A stretch of 64,000 bases of DNA, taken from assembly GCF_050434145.1 (NCBI RefSeq), contig NZ_JBNPVX010000009.1, positions 5,838 to 69,837 of the forward strand. The letters are read 5' to 3'. This stretch comes from JAISST01 sp050434145. GTDB lineage: Bacteria; Fusobacteriota; Fusobacteriia; Fusobacteriales; Fusobacteriaceae. Shown one piece after another: positions 25,296 to 34,986 of this stretch; position 1 is the first letter of the stretch; each line of letters begins with the position of its first letter. The translations under genes and the position numbers were made by a program. The notes below the pieces were generated by a model. That model searched no databases and was not told the DNA's origin. It saw nothing but the letters and a program-made list of their open reading frames with translations.

Positions 25296-26261
25296 TTATT
25301 TACTCAACAAGAAAGCTAGATCATGATCATCCATAATATCATAACTTCTTTCACCTTCCCAAGAATAAGCGAGAGGATGTGTTACTATTCTATTGGATTC
25401 TATCCCAACCATAACTCCACCTTCATCATTTTCTAATATTTCAACAGCTTTATTTCCCATTCTTGCTGCAAGAATTCTATCAAAACTAGACGGAGCACCA
25501 CCCCTTTGAACATGACCTAGTACAACTGTTCTGATTTCAGTAGACAATTTTTCTTCCAAATTTTTTGCTATTTCATCAACTTTTCCCACTCCCTCAGATA
25601 CTAAAACTATATCATGCAATTTTCCTTTTTTTCTTCTTTCTTTTATCTGAAGTGCTAACAAATCAATAGGATTTTCCATTTCAGGAATCAATACACCATC
25701 TCCACCACCAGCAATACAAGCTTGTAATGCCAAATCCCCTGCATGTCTTCCCATTACTTCTATCATTACTGTTCGTTCATGTGAAGTAGCTGTATCTCTT
25801 ATCTTTGAAATAGCATCTAATATTGTGTTCAAACATGTATCAAAACCTAATGTATAATCTGTCCCTTTTATATCGTTATCTATTGTCCCTGGTATGCCAA
25901 CTACTTTTATTCCATGCTCTTGATACAATGCATCTGCCCCTCTATAAGACCCATCTCCACCTATTACAACTACCCCTTCAATTTCACGTTTCTTTAGATT
26001 TTGAGCAGCTATTGCTCTGAATTTTGGGTCTTTAAATTCCAAACACCTTGCTGTTAACAGTACAGTGCCACCTTTATCAACTATCCCAGATAAAAATCTA
26101 TTATCCATTGGAAAAATTTCATCATTTAACATTCCCAAATATCCTCTTTGAATCCCAAAGACCTTTATTCCTTTATACATAGCTATTTTTCCAACTGCTC
26201 TTATTGCAGCATTCATTCCTGGAGAATCTCCCCCACTTGTCAAAATACCTATTTTTTTCAT
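25296..26261 (-). CDS. pfkA: ATP-dependent 6-phosphofructokinase
   Basis: PfkA phosphorylates fructose 6-phosphate in glycolysis. The 321-residue protein has the GGDSPGMNA nucleotide loop (10-18), GGDGSYRGA, the catalytic PGTIDNDI segment and the MEVMGRHAGDLAL motif of prokaryotic ATP-PFKs. The Gly in the GGDGS motif fits ATP rather than pyrophosphate use. It follows accA by 26 bp on the minus strand. Confidence 0.95.
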   Translation of the reverse strand: MKKIGILTSGGDSPGMNAAIRAVGKIAMYKGIKVFGIQRGYLGMLNDEIFPMDNRFLSGIVDKGGTVLLTARCLEFKDPKFRAIAAQNLKKREIEGVVVIGGDGSYRGADALYQEHGIKVVGIPGTIDNDIKGTDYTLGFDTCLNTILDAISKIRDTATSHERTVMIEVMGRHAGDLALQACIAGGGDGVLIPEMENPIDLLALQIKERRKKGKLHDIVLVSEGVGKVDEIAKNLEEKLSTEIRTVVLGHVQRGGAPSSFDRILAARMGNKAVEILENDEGGVMVGIESNRIVTHPLAYSWEGERSYDIMDDHDLAFLLSK

Positions 26262-26287
26262 GCTATTCCCCCAAAATTCTTTAGAAA

Positions 26288-27247
26288 TTAGTGATTACTA
26301 AATTCTTTTCCAACATAGTATCCAACATTTCTAAATTTATCATATCTTTGTTCTATCAATTCTTCTTTAGAAAGTTTTTTTAATTCCTCAAAAGTGTCTA
26401 AAACTACTTTCTTAAGATTTTCTGCTGATGTCTTATGACTTCTATGTGCACCACCTGATGGCTCTTCAATAATTCCATCTATTACTTTCAATTCATAGAG
26501 GCTTTTGGCAGATATTCTCAGATTTTCTGCTGCTTCTGCTGATCTAGAAGAATCTTTATATAATATTGCTGCACACCCTTCTGGAGAAATAACCGAATAG
26601 ATTGAATTCTCCATCATAAATATTCTATCTGTAACTCCTAAGCCAAGTGCACCACCACTTCCACCTTCTCCAATTACTACAGAAATCATTGGAGTTGCTA
26701 TTCCACTTAATTCCATCAAATTTCTTGCTATTGCTTCTCCTTGTCCATGCTTTTCTGCTTCTATTCCTGGGTATGCTCCAGGTGTATCTATAAAAAATAA
26801 AATTGGTATATTGAATCTTTCTGCCATCTTAGAAAGTCTTAACGCTTTTCTATAGCCTTCAGGATTAGCCATTCCAAAATTTCTCAATAATTTTTCATCT
26901 GTTGTTCTACCTTTTTGATGGCCAATAATCATTACTTTTTTTCCATCAATTTTTCCTAAACCACCTACAATTGCTGGATCATCTCTATATAATCTATCCC
27001 CATGTAATTCTACAAAATCAGTCATCATATATTCTATATAATCTAGTGTATATGGCCTATTTGGATTTCTGGATATTTTCACTATATCCCATGCTGACAT
27101 ATTATTGTAAGCTTCTTTAATTTTTTCTTCTCTTTCTTCTTCCAATTTTTTTATTTGAATTGATAAATCAATTTCTTTTTCTTCAGAAAATCTCTTTAAC
27201 TCTTCGATTTTTTTATCTATTTCGATTATCTCTTTTTCAAAATTCAT
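26288..27247 (-). CDS. accA: Acetyl-CoA carboxylase carboxyltransferase, alpha subunit
   Basis: The alpha half of the carboxyltransferase that makes malonyl-CoA for fatty acid synthesis. About 319 residues: a charged N-terminal helical region, then the crotonase-like core with HGDRLYRDDPAIVGG, GHQKGR, DTPGAYPGIEAEKHGQGEAIA, and IGEGGSGGALGLGV (oxyanion hole). I start at ATG 27247, with GGTGGTGG upstream; the in-frame TTG at 27274 has no ribosome site. It follows accD by 19 bp. The biotin carrier and carboxylase genes accB and accC are not in the window. Confidence 0.94.
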   Translation of the reverse strand: MNFEKEIIEIDKKIEELKRFSEEKEIDLSIQIKKLEEEREEKIKEAYNNMSAWDIVKISRNPNRPYTLDYIEYMMTDFVELHGDRLYRDDPAIVGGLGKIDGKKVMIIGHQKGRTTDEKLLRNFGMANPEGYRKALRLSKMAERFNIPILFFIDTPGAYPGIEAEKHGQGEAIARNLMELSGIATPMISVVIGEGGSGGALGLGVTDRIFMMENSIYSVISPEGCAAILYKDSSRSAEAAENLRISAKSLYELKVIDGIIEEPSGGAHRSHKTSAENLKKVVLDTFEELKKLSKEELIEQRYDKFRNVGYYVGKEFSNH

Positions 27248-27266
27248 TTTTCCACCACCATATTGA

Positions 27267-28151
27267 TTATACAATATTACTCAATACTTTATATATAGTT
27301 TCTTTCAACTCATTTCTTTTTGCAATAATATCAACCATACCACACTTTAACAAAAACTCACTTGTTTGAAAATCTTCTGGTAGCTTTTGTCTTATTGTTT
27401 GCTCAATCACACGTCTACCTGCAAAGCCTATTGTTGCATCTGGTTCACTTATGATTAAATCTCCCAGCATAGCAAATGACGCTGTAACTCCACCAGTAGT
27501 TGGATTTACTGGTATAGATATAAATGGAACTCCTGCTCTTCTCAATTTTTCTGCAGCAGCAGATGTCTTTGCCATTTGCATCAATGATAATATACCCTCA
27601 TGCATTCTAGCTCCACCAGAGGTACACACTATAATTACTGGAATTCTTTCTTTCAGTCCTAATTCCATTGCACGAGTTATTTTTTCACCCACAACAGATC
27701 CCATACTTCCACCTAAGAAATTAAAATCCATTACTCCAATACTCACTTTTATCCCATTAATATTTCCTACACCAGTAAGTACTCCTTCTTTCATGTCACA
27801 TTTATTTACCGAATCTCTATATTTTTCTGTATAACCAGGAAAAGATAGTGGATTTTCTGATTCTATTTCTTCAAATTTTTCTTCAAAACTTCCTTCATCT
27901 ATAAGTAAGTTAATTCTTTCTCTTGCAGTCATATTGAAGTAATAGTCACATCTTGGACATGTTTGCAAATTTCCTGCTAAATCAGTTTTATACAAAATTT
28001 CGCTACAACTAGGGCATTTAATCCATAAACCCGTTGTATTTTCATCAATCATTTTCTTTTCTTTTTCTTCTTCTTTCAATGAATCAACTGTGAGAGTAAC
28101 ATATTTTTTTCTCCCAGTATTCAAGAAAAAGTTACTTTTAAAAAGTTTCAT
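27267..28151 (-). CDS. accD: Acetyl-CoA carboxylase carboxyltransferase, beta subunit
   Basis: The beta half of the carboxyltransferase. The 294-residue protein has a zinc ribbon with C46, C49, C65 and C68, then the crotonase-like core with VGEKITRAMEL, CTSGGARMHEG and PTTGGVTASFAMLGD. The first 40 residues form a charged extension before the ribbon. AGGAGG ribosome site. It is adjacent to accA in the expected order. Confidence 0.95.
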   Translation of the reverse strand: MKLFKSNFFLNTGRKKYVTLTVDSLKEEEKEKKMIDENTTGLWIKCPSCSEILYKTDLAGNLQTCPRCDYYFNMTARERINLLIDEGSFEEKFEEIESENPLSFPGYTEKYRDSVNKCDMKEGVLTGVGNINGIKVSIGVMDFNFLGGSMGSVVGEKITRAMELGLKERIPVIIVCTSGGARMHEGILSLMQMAKTSAAAEKLRRAGVPFISIPVNPTTGGVTASFAMLGDLIISEPDATIGFAGRRVIEQTIRQKLPEDFQTSEFLLKCGMVDIIAKRNELKETIYKVLSNIV

Positions 28152-28329
28152 ATATCCTCCTACAACTTCTGTAAGTTATTCGAATATTTTCTAAATAATT
28201 ACCCACTATATATGATACTATATTTTTAGGAAAAAAGCTATCATTTATATTTTAAATAGAAAATTTCCCATTATTTCATCCTTCTTTTTATTGGCTATTT
28301 CTACGAATTAATAAATCTCATAATAATAT

Positions 28330-28358
28330 TTGATTTTAATCCATTTTTAGTATAAAAT
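28330..28358 (+). promoter_or_regulatory. Candidate promoter for the lipoprotein gene
   Basis: TTGATT (28330-28335), 17-bp spacer and TAAAAT (28353-28358), about 35 bp before the start codon, on the plus strand. Confidence 0.55.
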
Positions 28359-28391
28359 AGGTTATATCAAGAAAAATAAGGAGGTAACAAC

Positions 28392-28958
28392 ATGAACAAA
28401 TTATTATTCTCTCTTGTTATTAGCATTACTATCATATCTGGATGCTCAAGTCTTACTTCATCTGGTTCAAACACTTCATCTGGAACTACTACAAGTCCTG
28501 GATCAGCTATTTCAAAGATCTTTAGTAAAATTCCATCTGACTTACAAGAAGAGGTTAATAATAGAGTCGACACTAATAGTGAATTATTTGGCTTTGGCAC
28601 TGCTAACTCTGCAAAAATAGGATCTGCTGCTGGTCAAATGAAATCTTTAGATAATGCCAAAAGTGATTTAAATAGTAAAATTAAAAAAGAGGCACAAAAA
28701 TATTTAAATGCTCACTATAACTCACTTGAACCTTATACAAAAACTCTAGTAAAACCTGCTTTGTCTGACCTTGTCAATCATACCACAGAGCTAAGTGCTT
28801 ACAACATTACTCAAAAAGGTGCTTGGGAAGGTGAAAATAAAGTTCATAGCTTAGTTACTGTAAAAACTTCTGACATTGAAACCCATGCTAAAAATGTTTT
28901 TTCTACATTCTTAGATAATATGTCAGATAAGATTTCTAGTGCTAAAAGCTCTATATAA
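28392..28958 (+). CDS. Putative lipoprotein of unknown function
   Basis: A 188-residue protein with a lipoprotein signal: hydrophobic residues 4-15 and lipobox ISGC with C18 as the lipidated residue. A Ser/Thr/Gly linker (about 19-45) follows, then a mostly helical, soluble domain with no recognised motif. It is the only plus-strand gene between 5718 and 61561 apart from shadows, is monocistronic, and has an AAGGAGG ribosome site, its own promoter and a terminator. Function not known. The C-terminal half (HSLVTVKTSDIETHAKNVF) may form a small ligand-binding fold; that is speculative. Confidence 0.75.
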   Translation: MNKLLFSLVISITIISGCSSLTSSGSNTSSGTTTSPGSAISKIFSKIPSDLQEEVNNRVDTNSELFGFGTANSAKIGSAAGQMKSLDNAKSDLNSKIKKEAQKYLNAHYNSLEPYTKTLVKPALSDLVNHTTELSAYNITQKGAWEGENKVHSLVTVKTSDIETHAKNVFSTFLDNMSDKISSAKSSI

Positions 28959-28976
28959 TTAATGATTGTTTATAAA

Positions 28977-29016
28977 AAACTTGTCTTTTTATTTGTAAAT
29001 AAAGAGACAAGTTTTT
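28977..29016. terminator. Bidirectional terminator
   Basis: AAACTTGTC and GACAAGTTT form the base of a hairpin whose upper stem is TTTATTT/AAATAAA, with A and T tracts outside. It serves the lipoprotein gene (plus) and the convergent pseudouridine synthase gene (minus), overlapping the latter's stop. Confidence 0.85.
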
Positions 29017-29881
29017 ATTTTATTTTCTCATAAAATTTTTCTGGCAATGGCATCTCTATTTTTACATTGTATCTGGGTATTTCAACATAAAAAGAATATA
29101 AATACATTTGATCTGCAGACCCAACACCATACTTCTTATCCCCAACAATTGGAATTCCTCTATGTGATAATTGTACTCTTAGTTGATGTGTACGCCCACT
29201 TTCCAATCTACCAACTAATAATGTATATCTACTATTTCTACTTATCACTTCATAATGAGTTAATGACCTCTTTGCCCCTGCTATCTCTGCTTCATATAAT
29301 TCTACTTTACTCTCTTCTTTTCTCAAAAAAGATTCCAAAGTAAATTTATTTTCATCTATATTGCCCTGTACTAAAATATAGTATTTTTTTATTACATAAC
29401 CTTTCCTTAGTTCTTCTGATAGAATTCTTGCTATCTCCAATGACTTTGCACCAATTACAAGACCAGATGTTTCTTTATCTATTCTATTAATAAAATTAAA
29501 ATTATTATTTTGATAATATGCTTTAAACATTTCGGCTAGTCCATAACTATGTCCACTACCTTTATGCATCACTACATTATTTTTCTTATTAAATATGATA
29601 ATTCCCTCATCTTCATAAACAATTCCAGTTGCTAATTCGTTTTTTTCTTTCTCACTTAACTCAAAAAAGAATATTTTTTCTTTTTTAGAATCATCAAAAT
29701 ATACTTTTACAACATCTCCAAGTAATAATCTATAATTTTCTTTTACCTTTTTTCCATTTACTTTTATTTTTCCAGTCCTAAAGCCTTTAAATATTTCATT
29801 TAAACTAACTAGGGGATATTTTTTTCTAAGAAATCTATCCAATCTAACATTAGAATATTCATTTTCTATGATATATTCCAT
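29015..29881 (-). CDS. RluA-family 23S rRNA pseudouridine synthase (RluD/RluC-like)
   Basis: A 288-residue enzyme: an N-terminal S4-like RNA-binding domain (about 1-75) and a catalytic domain with RIDKETSGLV (catalytic Asp, about 138), the KKYYILVQG segment and RTHQLRVQLSHRGIPIVGDKKYG. It isomerises uridines in large-subunit rRNA; which site (RluC or RluD type) cannot be set from sequence alone. The start lies one base after the rodA stop, so the two are translationally coupled. It is the last gene of the long minus-strand run that starts near alaS. Confidence 0.88.
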   Translation of the reverse strand: MEYIIENEYSNVRLDRFLRKKYPLVSLNEIFKGFRTGKIKVNGKKVKENYRLLLGDVVKVYFDDSKKEKIFFFELSEKEKNELATGIVYEDEGIIIFNKKNNVVMHKGSGHSYGLAEMFKAYYQNNNFNFINRIDKETSGLVIGAKSLEIARILSEELRKGYVIKKYYILVQGNIDENKFTLESFLRKEESKVELYEAEIAGAKRSLTHYEVISRNSRYTLLVGRLESGRTHQLRVQLSHRGIPIVGDKKYGVGSADQMYLYSFYVEIPRYNVKIEMPLPEKFYEKIK

Positions 29882-29882
29882 A

Positions 29883-30995
29883 TTATTCTCCTCTATAAAT
29901 TTTTATACTTTGTACTATTCCAAGCATCATAAAAGAAAATACTAATGAACTTCCTCCATAACTCATAAATAATAAAGGAAGACCTGTGATTGGCATTATA
30001 CCCATTATCATTCCCAAATTAATAAAAATATGAAATATAAATATTGATGCAACACCATAACAAATTAATTTTCCATATTGATCCTCTGTACTTCTACCTA
30101 TTGACAAAATCTGAAGTACTAATACCAAATACAAAAATAATAGCAACATTCCACCAACTAATCCACGTTCTTCCATAAAGACAGAACCAATAAAATCTGT
30201 ATGTGCTTCTGGCAAAAATCTCAATTTACTCTGAGTATTGTTCATGAATCCTTTTCCATATACTCCACCTGATCCAATGGCAATCATGGACTGAACCACA
30301 TTCCATCCACTTCCTCGTATATCTGCCTCTGGATTTAAAAAAGTAAGAATTCTTTGTTTCTGATAATCTTCCATTAGAAAAAAATATCCCATTGGAGCTA
30401 GAACTATCGCACTTATGATTCCACCTAGTATTAGCTTCCAATCCAACCCATGGATAAATACCATTGCTGTGAATATCACTAATAACACCAATGCTGTCCC
30501 TAAGTCTGGCTGTTTTGCTATTAATGCAAATACTGGTGCAATAAACAAAAATGACAAAGCAAAATCTTTAAATCTATCAAATCTTTTTTCTTTAAACTTT
30601 AGCACCAAAAATTTTGCAAAAGTTAGTATAACCAACATTTTGGAAAACTCTGATGGTTGGACAGTAAACCCACCTATTTCTATCCATCTTTTTGCACCTA
30701 ATCTACTAGACCCAAAAACATATACCGAAATAAGCATTAATATATTTATCATATATATTAACTTATAATACTTCCCATATTTTCTGTAGTCAATAAAAGA
30801 AAAGAAAATATATACAAGTATCCCTATCCCCGCCCAAATCATTTCTCTAATATAAAATAGATTTGTCCTCGAAATAGTTGCGCTATAGATTGTTATCACA
30901 CTTATTATAACTATAGCAATACTATTCAAAAGTAGTACGTGATTCATTTTCTTTATTCTTCTAATAACCTGTTTCAATTCTCTACTTATAGCCAT
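29883..30995 (-). CDS. rodA: Rod-shape SEDS glycosyltransferase RodA
   Basis: RodA polymerises peptidoglycan glycan strands for side-wall growth. The 370-residue protein has about 10 membrane helices and the SEDS landmarks GAKRWIEIGGFTVQPSEFSK (about 100-118), KQPDLGTALV, LPEAHTDFIGSVFMEE (with the catalytic Asp) and GLPLLFMSYGGSS near the C-terminus. The partner class B PBP2 gene is not in the window. It is 20 bp downstream of dut. Confidence 0.9.
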   Translation of the reverse strand: MAISRELKQVIRRIKKMNHVLLLNSIAIVIISVITIYSATISRTNLFYIREMIWAGIGILVYIFFSFIDYRKYGKYYKLIYMINILMLISVYVFGSSRLGAKRWIEIGGFTVQPSEFSKMLVILTFAKFLVLKFKEKRFDRFKDFALSFLFIAPVFALIAKQPDLGTALVLLVIFTAMVFIHGLDWKLILGGIISAIVLAPMGYFFLMEDYQKQRILTFLNPEADIRGSGWNVVQSMIAIGSGGVYGKGFMNNTQSKLRFLPEAHTDFIGSVFMEERGLVGGMLLLFLYLVLVLQILSIGRSTEDQYGKLICYGVASIFIFHIFINLGMIMGIMPITGLPLLFMSYGGSSLVFSFMMLGIVQSIKIYRGE

Positions 30996-31015
30996 GATTT
31001 TTCTATCCTCTTTCT

Positions 31016-31456
31016 TTATTTACCAGTGTGTCCAAAACCACCTGCACCTCGTTCTGTGTCATCCAAATTTTCCACAATTTCCCATTGAATTTGTTCGACT
31101 TTATTTAGTACTAATTGCCCTATTCTTTCATTTGGATTTATAATATATGATTCCTTACTCAGATTTGCTATTATCAATTTCACCTCTCCACGATAATCAC
31201 TATCTATAGTACCTGGAGTATTCAATAATGTGATCCCATATTTCAATGCCATTCCACTTCTAGGACGCACTTGTACTTCATATCCATCTGGTATTGCTAT
31301 TTTTAACCCTGTTGGTAATAATATTCTATCCAATGATTTCAATTCTATAGGTTCAGGTATATTAGCTCTTACATCTAATCCAGCCGATCCTTCTGTCTCA
31401 TACTTTGGTAATTCAACTTTGTCTTCTTTCACAACTTTTACTCTAATTTTTTTCAT
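31016..31456 (-). CDS. dut: Deoxyuridine 5'-triphosphate nucleotidohydrolase
   Basis: Dut cleaves dUTP to dUMP, keeping uracil out of DNA. The protein (146 residues) has the trimeric dUTPase motifs: AGLDVRA, RPRSGMALKYG, NTPGTIDSDYRGEV and the C-terminal RGAGGFGHTGK. I start at ATG 31456, which has AAAGGAGATCTT before it; the in-frame ATG at 31477 lies inside the upstream protease gene. It is 10 bp after that gene. Confidence 0.95.
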   Translation of the reverse strand: MKKIRVKVVKEDKVELPKYETEGSAGLDVRANIPEPIELKSLDRILLPTGLKIAIPDGYEVQVRPRSGMALKYGITLLNTPGTIDSDYRGEVKLIIANLSKESYIINPNERIGQLVLNKVEQIQWEIVENLDDTERGAGGFGHTGK

Positions 31457-31466
31457 AAGATCTCCT

Positions 31467-32693
31467 TTACTTGACATTCCCTACTACTGTTAGCGAATAA
31501 TAATTTTCATCAAACATATATTTAGCAACATCTATTATATCTTCTATTTTTATTTTCTCTATTTTTTCTGTAATTTCTTTTATATTTTGTACCTTCTTAT
31601 ACAAAATATAAGAATTTCCCATTCTCTCCATTCTATTCTTACTACTTTCCATAGAAAAAACTAAAGAACTTAATATTTGATTCTTTGCTTTTATAAATTC
31701 TTTTTCTTCTATTCCTTTTTCTCTTATATCAGAAAATTCCTTTCTAATTATATCTATGACTTTTCTATAGTCTTTTTTTGTGGTACCTGCATACACAGAA
31801 AATAATCCATCTTCAAAAAAACTAGAACTATAAGAATATACAGAATATGCAAGTCCAAGTTCTTCTCGAATCTTTTGAAATAACCTTGAGCTCATTCCAC
31901 CACCTAATACACTACTGATTATGGAAGAAGTATATTTTCTCTCATCCAATAAAGAAGTTCCTCTAGTATTTACGCACAAATGTACTTGATTTATATCTTT
32001 TTTTATTATATTTTCACCTTTTACTATTTTATAGCTAACATCATTTTTTCTTATTTTAGAATTATCTTTGATTTTACCAAAAGTTTTATTAAGCAGACCA
32101 AAAATCTGATCATAATCTATCTTTCCAGCTACTGATATCACCATATTTGATGCTTTATACATTAATTTATAGTAATTTAAAAATTTTTCTCTAGAAATAT
32201 TATTTAGAGATTTTTCGGTTCCAAGTACACTATTTCCTTGTGGGCCTTTTATTGCATACTTTATATTTTCATCATGAACAATGTCCTCAGGTATATCTTT
32301 ATACATTTTTATTTCTTCAATAATAACACTTCTTTCTTTATCCAAATTTTCTTGAGTAAAAGTAGAATTCAAAAACATATCACTCAACACATCTACACCT
32401 TTATCTATCTTGTCATGAAGCATCTTTATATAGTACACTGTGCTTCGTCTACCAGTATATGCATTTATATCCCCACCTTCTATATCTATTATTTCAGATA
32501 TATCTTTTGCACTTCTTTTTTTTGTTCCCTTAAACATCATGTGTTCTATATAATGGGATAAACCACTTTCATCTGGCAACTCTTCTTGAGCACCAGTTTT
32601 GATAAAAACACCTAAACTAACTGTTGATGTGTTGTTTATTTTTTCCATTAATACTGGTATTTTATTATCTAAATATCCTATTTTCACACTCAT
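31467..32693 (-). CDS. M16-family zinc peptidase (processing-protease type)
   Basis: A 408-residue pitrilysin-family protein with the inverted zinc motif HxxEH at 47-51 (HYIEHMMFKGT) and the distal Glu in ERSVIIEEI about 76 residues later. The C-terminal half is the usual inactive M16 repeat. Bacterial single-chain members of about 410 residues (B. subtilis YmxG/MlpA type) are cytoplasmic or peripheral peptidases that degrade small peptides. No signal peptide was seen. It is 13 bp downstream of lptG. Confidence 0.9.
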   Translation of the reverse strand: MSVKIGYLDNKIPVLMEKINNTSTVSLGVFIKTGAQEELPDESGLSHYIEHMMFKGTKKRSAKDISEIIDIEGGDINAYTGRRSTVYYIKMLHDKIDKGVDVLSDMFLNSTFTQENLDKERSVIIEEIKMYKDIPEDIVHDENIKYAIKGPQGNSVLGTEKSLNNISREKFLNYYKLMYKASNMVISVAGKIDYDQIFGLLNKTFGKIKDNSKIRKNDVSYKIVKGENIIKKDINQVHLCVNTRGTSLLDERKYTSSIISSVLGGGMSSRLFQKIREELGLAYSVYSYSSSFFEDGLFSVYAGTTKKDYRKVIDIIRKEFSDIREKGIEEKEFIKAKNQILSSLVFSMESSKNRMERMGNSYILYKKVQNIKEITEKIEKIKIEDIIDVAKYMFDENYYSLTVVGNVK

Positions 32694-32706
32694 CTTATCT
32701 CCATAT

Positions 32707-33792
32707 TTAATATTCTGCTCTATTTAAAAAATAAAGTCCCCCTAAGAAAAAAATTATGTTTGGTATCCACCCAGAAATAAAAGAGTTCAGTGTGCCACTC
32801 TTACTCCAAGCTTCAAAAGCCCCCTGAACAATATAATATCCATACCCCAAACATATACAAGTACCTATACTCAGTGCAGAACCTCCTCTTACATATCTGC
32901 TACCTAAAGCAAGTCCCAAAAAAACCACTATAAAACTAGCAAACGGGAAAGAATATCTATTACCTAATTCCACCATAATTGCCTGTACATCTCCACCTGT
33001 ACTTTTTATTTCTCTAGCTGCTTTTTTTAATCCACTAATAGTAAGTGTTCTTGGTTCCTCCATTACAGTGATGAACTTATCTGGATGCTCAGTATACTTA
33101 TTTTCAGAAAAAATTTTAACTTGTTTTCCTGTGGAATTTTCTTGTGGATGATAAATATATGCATCTTGTAAAGCCCATAATTTTTTAGTAAAATTATATC
33201 TTCCAGTCTTTGCTAAAATAACTCTATCAATTTTATTAAATTCTTCATTTAAATCGATCAGTATAACATTTTCTGCAAATCCATCTATTCTGTTGATTTT
33301 ATTCATTTTATATATATAATTTCCTTGATTTTCTCCACGTAAAAAAGCATCCTTTTTTTCTATTGGCACCTCTCTATTGGCTCTACTGGAATTTCTCAGT
33401 TTCAGATTTGTCTTGTATGCCTTTGGATACACAGTATCATTTACTGCAAAAACTACAATAGAAATAAAAGCAGCAATAATTACTGGAACACGTACTATTC
33501 TTCTAAACCTCACTCCAGCAGTTTTTAATGAAATGATCTCAAGACTTGAGGCCATTGTACTCACTGTTAACAGTCCTCCCAACAATACAGCTATTGGCGA
33601 CACTTCGACAAATATTTTTGGTACTAAAGTTAATATATATGGCAATATATCTTTATGGGCCATATTCCCATCAGCAACAAATTTCAATACTTTAAATATT
33701 TGACTGATAATAAATATTCCTATAAAAGCTATTAAACTGATAGAATATGATTTTATAAAGGTTTTTCCAATATATTTATCTATTATTTTCAT
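32707..33792 (-). CDS. lptG: LPS export ABC transporter permease LptG
   Basis: One of the paired permeases (YjgP/YjgQ family) that extract LPS from the inner membrane and pass it to the periplasmic bridge. About 361 residues: six membrane helices split by a periplasmic beta-jellyroll (about 120-250) that docks LptC. It begins MKIIDKYIGKTF, parallel to LptF. I start at ATG 33792, with AAGGTG eight bases upstream; the GTG at 33801 overlaps the ribosome site. It follows lptF by 5 bp. The LptG rather than LptF label rests on order and the PFASFIVVFLGLALG-type C-terminal region. Confidence 0.88.
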   Translation of the reverse strand: MKIIDKYIGKTFIKSYSISLIAFIGIFIISQIFKVLKFVADGNMAHKDILPYILTLVPKIFVEVSPIAVLLGGLLTVSTMASSLEIISLKTAGVRFRRIVRVPVIIAAFISIVVFAVNDTVYPKAYKTNLKLRNSSRANREVPIEKKDAFLRGENQGNYIYKMNKINRIDGFAENVILIDLNEEFNKIDRVILAKTGRYNFTKKLWALQDAYIYHPQENSTGKQVKIFSENKYTEHPDKFITVMEEPRTLTISGLKKAAREIKSTGGDVQAIMVELGNRYSFPFASFIVVFLGLALGSRYVRGGSALSIGTCICLGYGYYIVQGAFEAWSKSGTLNSFISGWIPNIIFFLGGLYFLNRAEY

Positions 33793-33797
33793 TTCTA

Positions 33798-34958
33798 TCA
33801 CCTTACTTTTCTTTTATATATAAACATTGTCAATCCAAACAAGAGTAAATTTGGTGTCCATACCCCAATAAATGGTAATATTTTCCCCCTTGTTGCCATT
33901 ACCATTCCTACATTTAACAAAGTTATATAAGAAAAAATTATCACTAAGCTTATGGAAAAGCTCAGTCCTTTACCACTTCTGTGGTGTCCTATTGTAAGCA
34001 AAACTCCCAAAACACTCAGCATTATTGTAGCTAATGGCAATGCAATTTTCCTGTTAATTTCTACATAATATGGTGCTAGAATCTTTTTCTTTTCAACTCT
34101 CTTATTTACTTTCTTATTTATTTTATTCTCTACTCTATTATTTTCATTATTATTTATTTCTTCTTGCTCTATCTCTATCTTTTTTTTCTTTATTTCTTGC
34201 AACAACATGGAAATGTTCATTGCTTCCACATCTTTTATTTTTATCTTAATATCTTCAAAATAGGCACTTAAAGGAATTTTTTTCTCTTCAAAAGAATTAC
34301 GCCATTCTTCCTTCCCACTTTCATCATATTTATAAAAATATGAGTCTTTAAGAACCATTGATGATTCATCCCAGTAAGATTCATTTCCAATTAATAAAGA
34401 AGGAAAATTTTTATCTGCATCCTTTTGAAATATTAACACTCCATTGGCAATTCCTGTGCTATTATTTAGCCTATCTATGTATAAGCTATATTCGTCAACT
34501 TCATCTATAAAAGTTTTATCTTTCAGTTGAAAAACTGGATTTTCAAAAGCTATTTTTCTACTTAAATATTGTAATTTCCCAAATGACCTAGGTATGATGC
34601 TTTCTTGCAAAAAAAATATAAACAAAGTTACTCCTATTGCTGAAAAAATAACTGGTTTTAATATTCGCTTTATACTTATTCCAGAGGAAGTCATTGCTGT
34701 GGCTTCACTTGTTTTGGTAAAATTTGCAAAAGTTATCATTATCCCCAAAAACATTCCCATCGGAATTGTTTGCGCTATAATTGGTGGTAAATAAAAAGAC
34801 AACATCCTCACCACATCTAGTAAAGATATTCCCTTAACTATAATACTTTCCATCATAGCAACTATAATTTCTATGATAAAAATAAACGTAAAAAGAGAGA
34901 CACCAAAAATAACTGGCATCGTAATCTCTTTCAGAATATATTTATCAATTATTTTCAT
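33798..34958 (-). CDS. lptF: LPS export ABC transporter permease LptF
   Basis: The second LptF/G-family permease: 386 residues, membrane helices at about 15-115 and 295-380, with the periplasmic jellyroll between. A strongly charged Glu/Asn/Lys segment (about 255-292) sits just before the C-terminal helices and appears longer than in enterobacterial LptF. It works with LptG and LptB; lptB is encoded at 43363-44085 and the bridge at 44164-46872. The start is ATG 34958 (GTGGGGAAAATAC upstream). Confidence 0.88.
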   Translation of the reverse strand: MKIIDKYILKEITMPVIFGVSLFTFIFIIEIIVAMMESIIVKGISLLDVVRMLSFYLPPIIAQTIPMGMFLGIMITFANFTKTSEATAMTSSGISIKRILKPVIFSAIGVTLFIFFLQESIIPRSFGKLQYLSRKIAFENPVFQLKDKTFIDEVDEYSLYIDRLNNSTGIANGVLIFQKDADKNFPSLLIGNESYWDESSMVLKDSYFYKYDESGKEEWRNSFEEKKIPLSAYFEDIKIKIKDVEAMNISMLLQEIKKKKIEIEQEEINNNENNRVENKINKKVNKRVEKKKILAPYYVEINRKIALPLATIMLSVLGVLLTIGHHRSGKGLSFSISLVIIFSYITLLNVGMVMATRGKILPFIGVWTPNLLLFGLTMFIYKRKVR

Positions 34959-34986
34959 GTATTTTCCCCACTGATTTTTATAAAAT

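Noticed and set aside
30226..30441. 71-codon minus-strand ORF within rodA
   Set aside because: It lies in another frame of a clear RodA coding region, starts without a ribosome site and has no recognisable domain.
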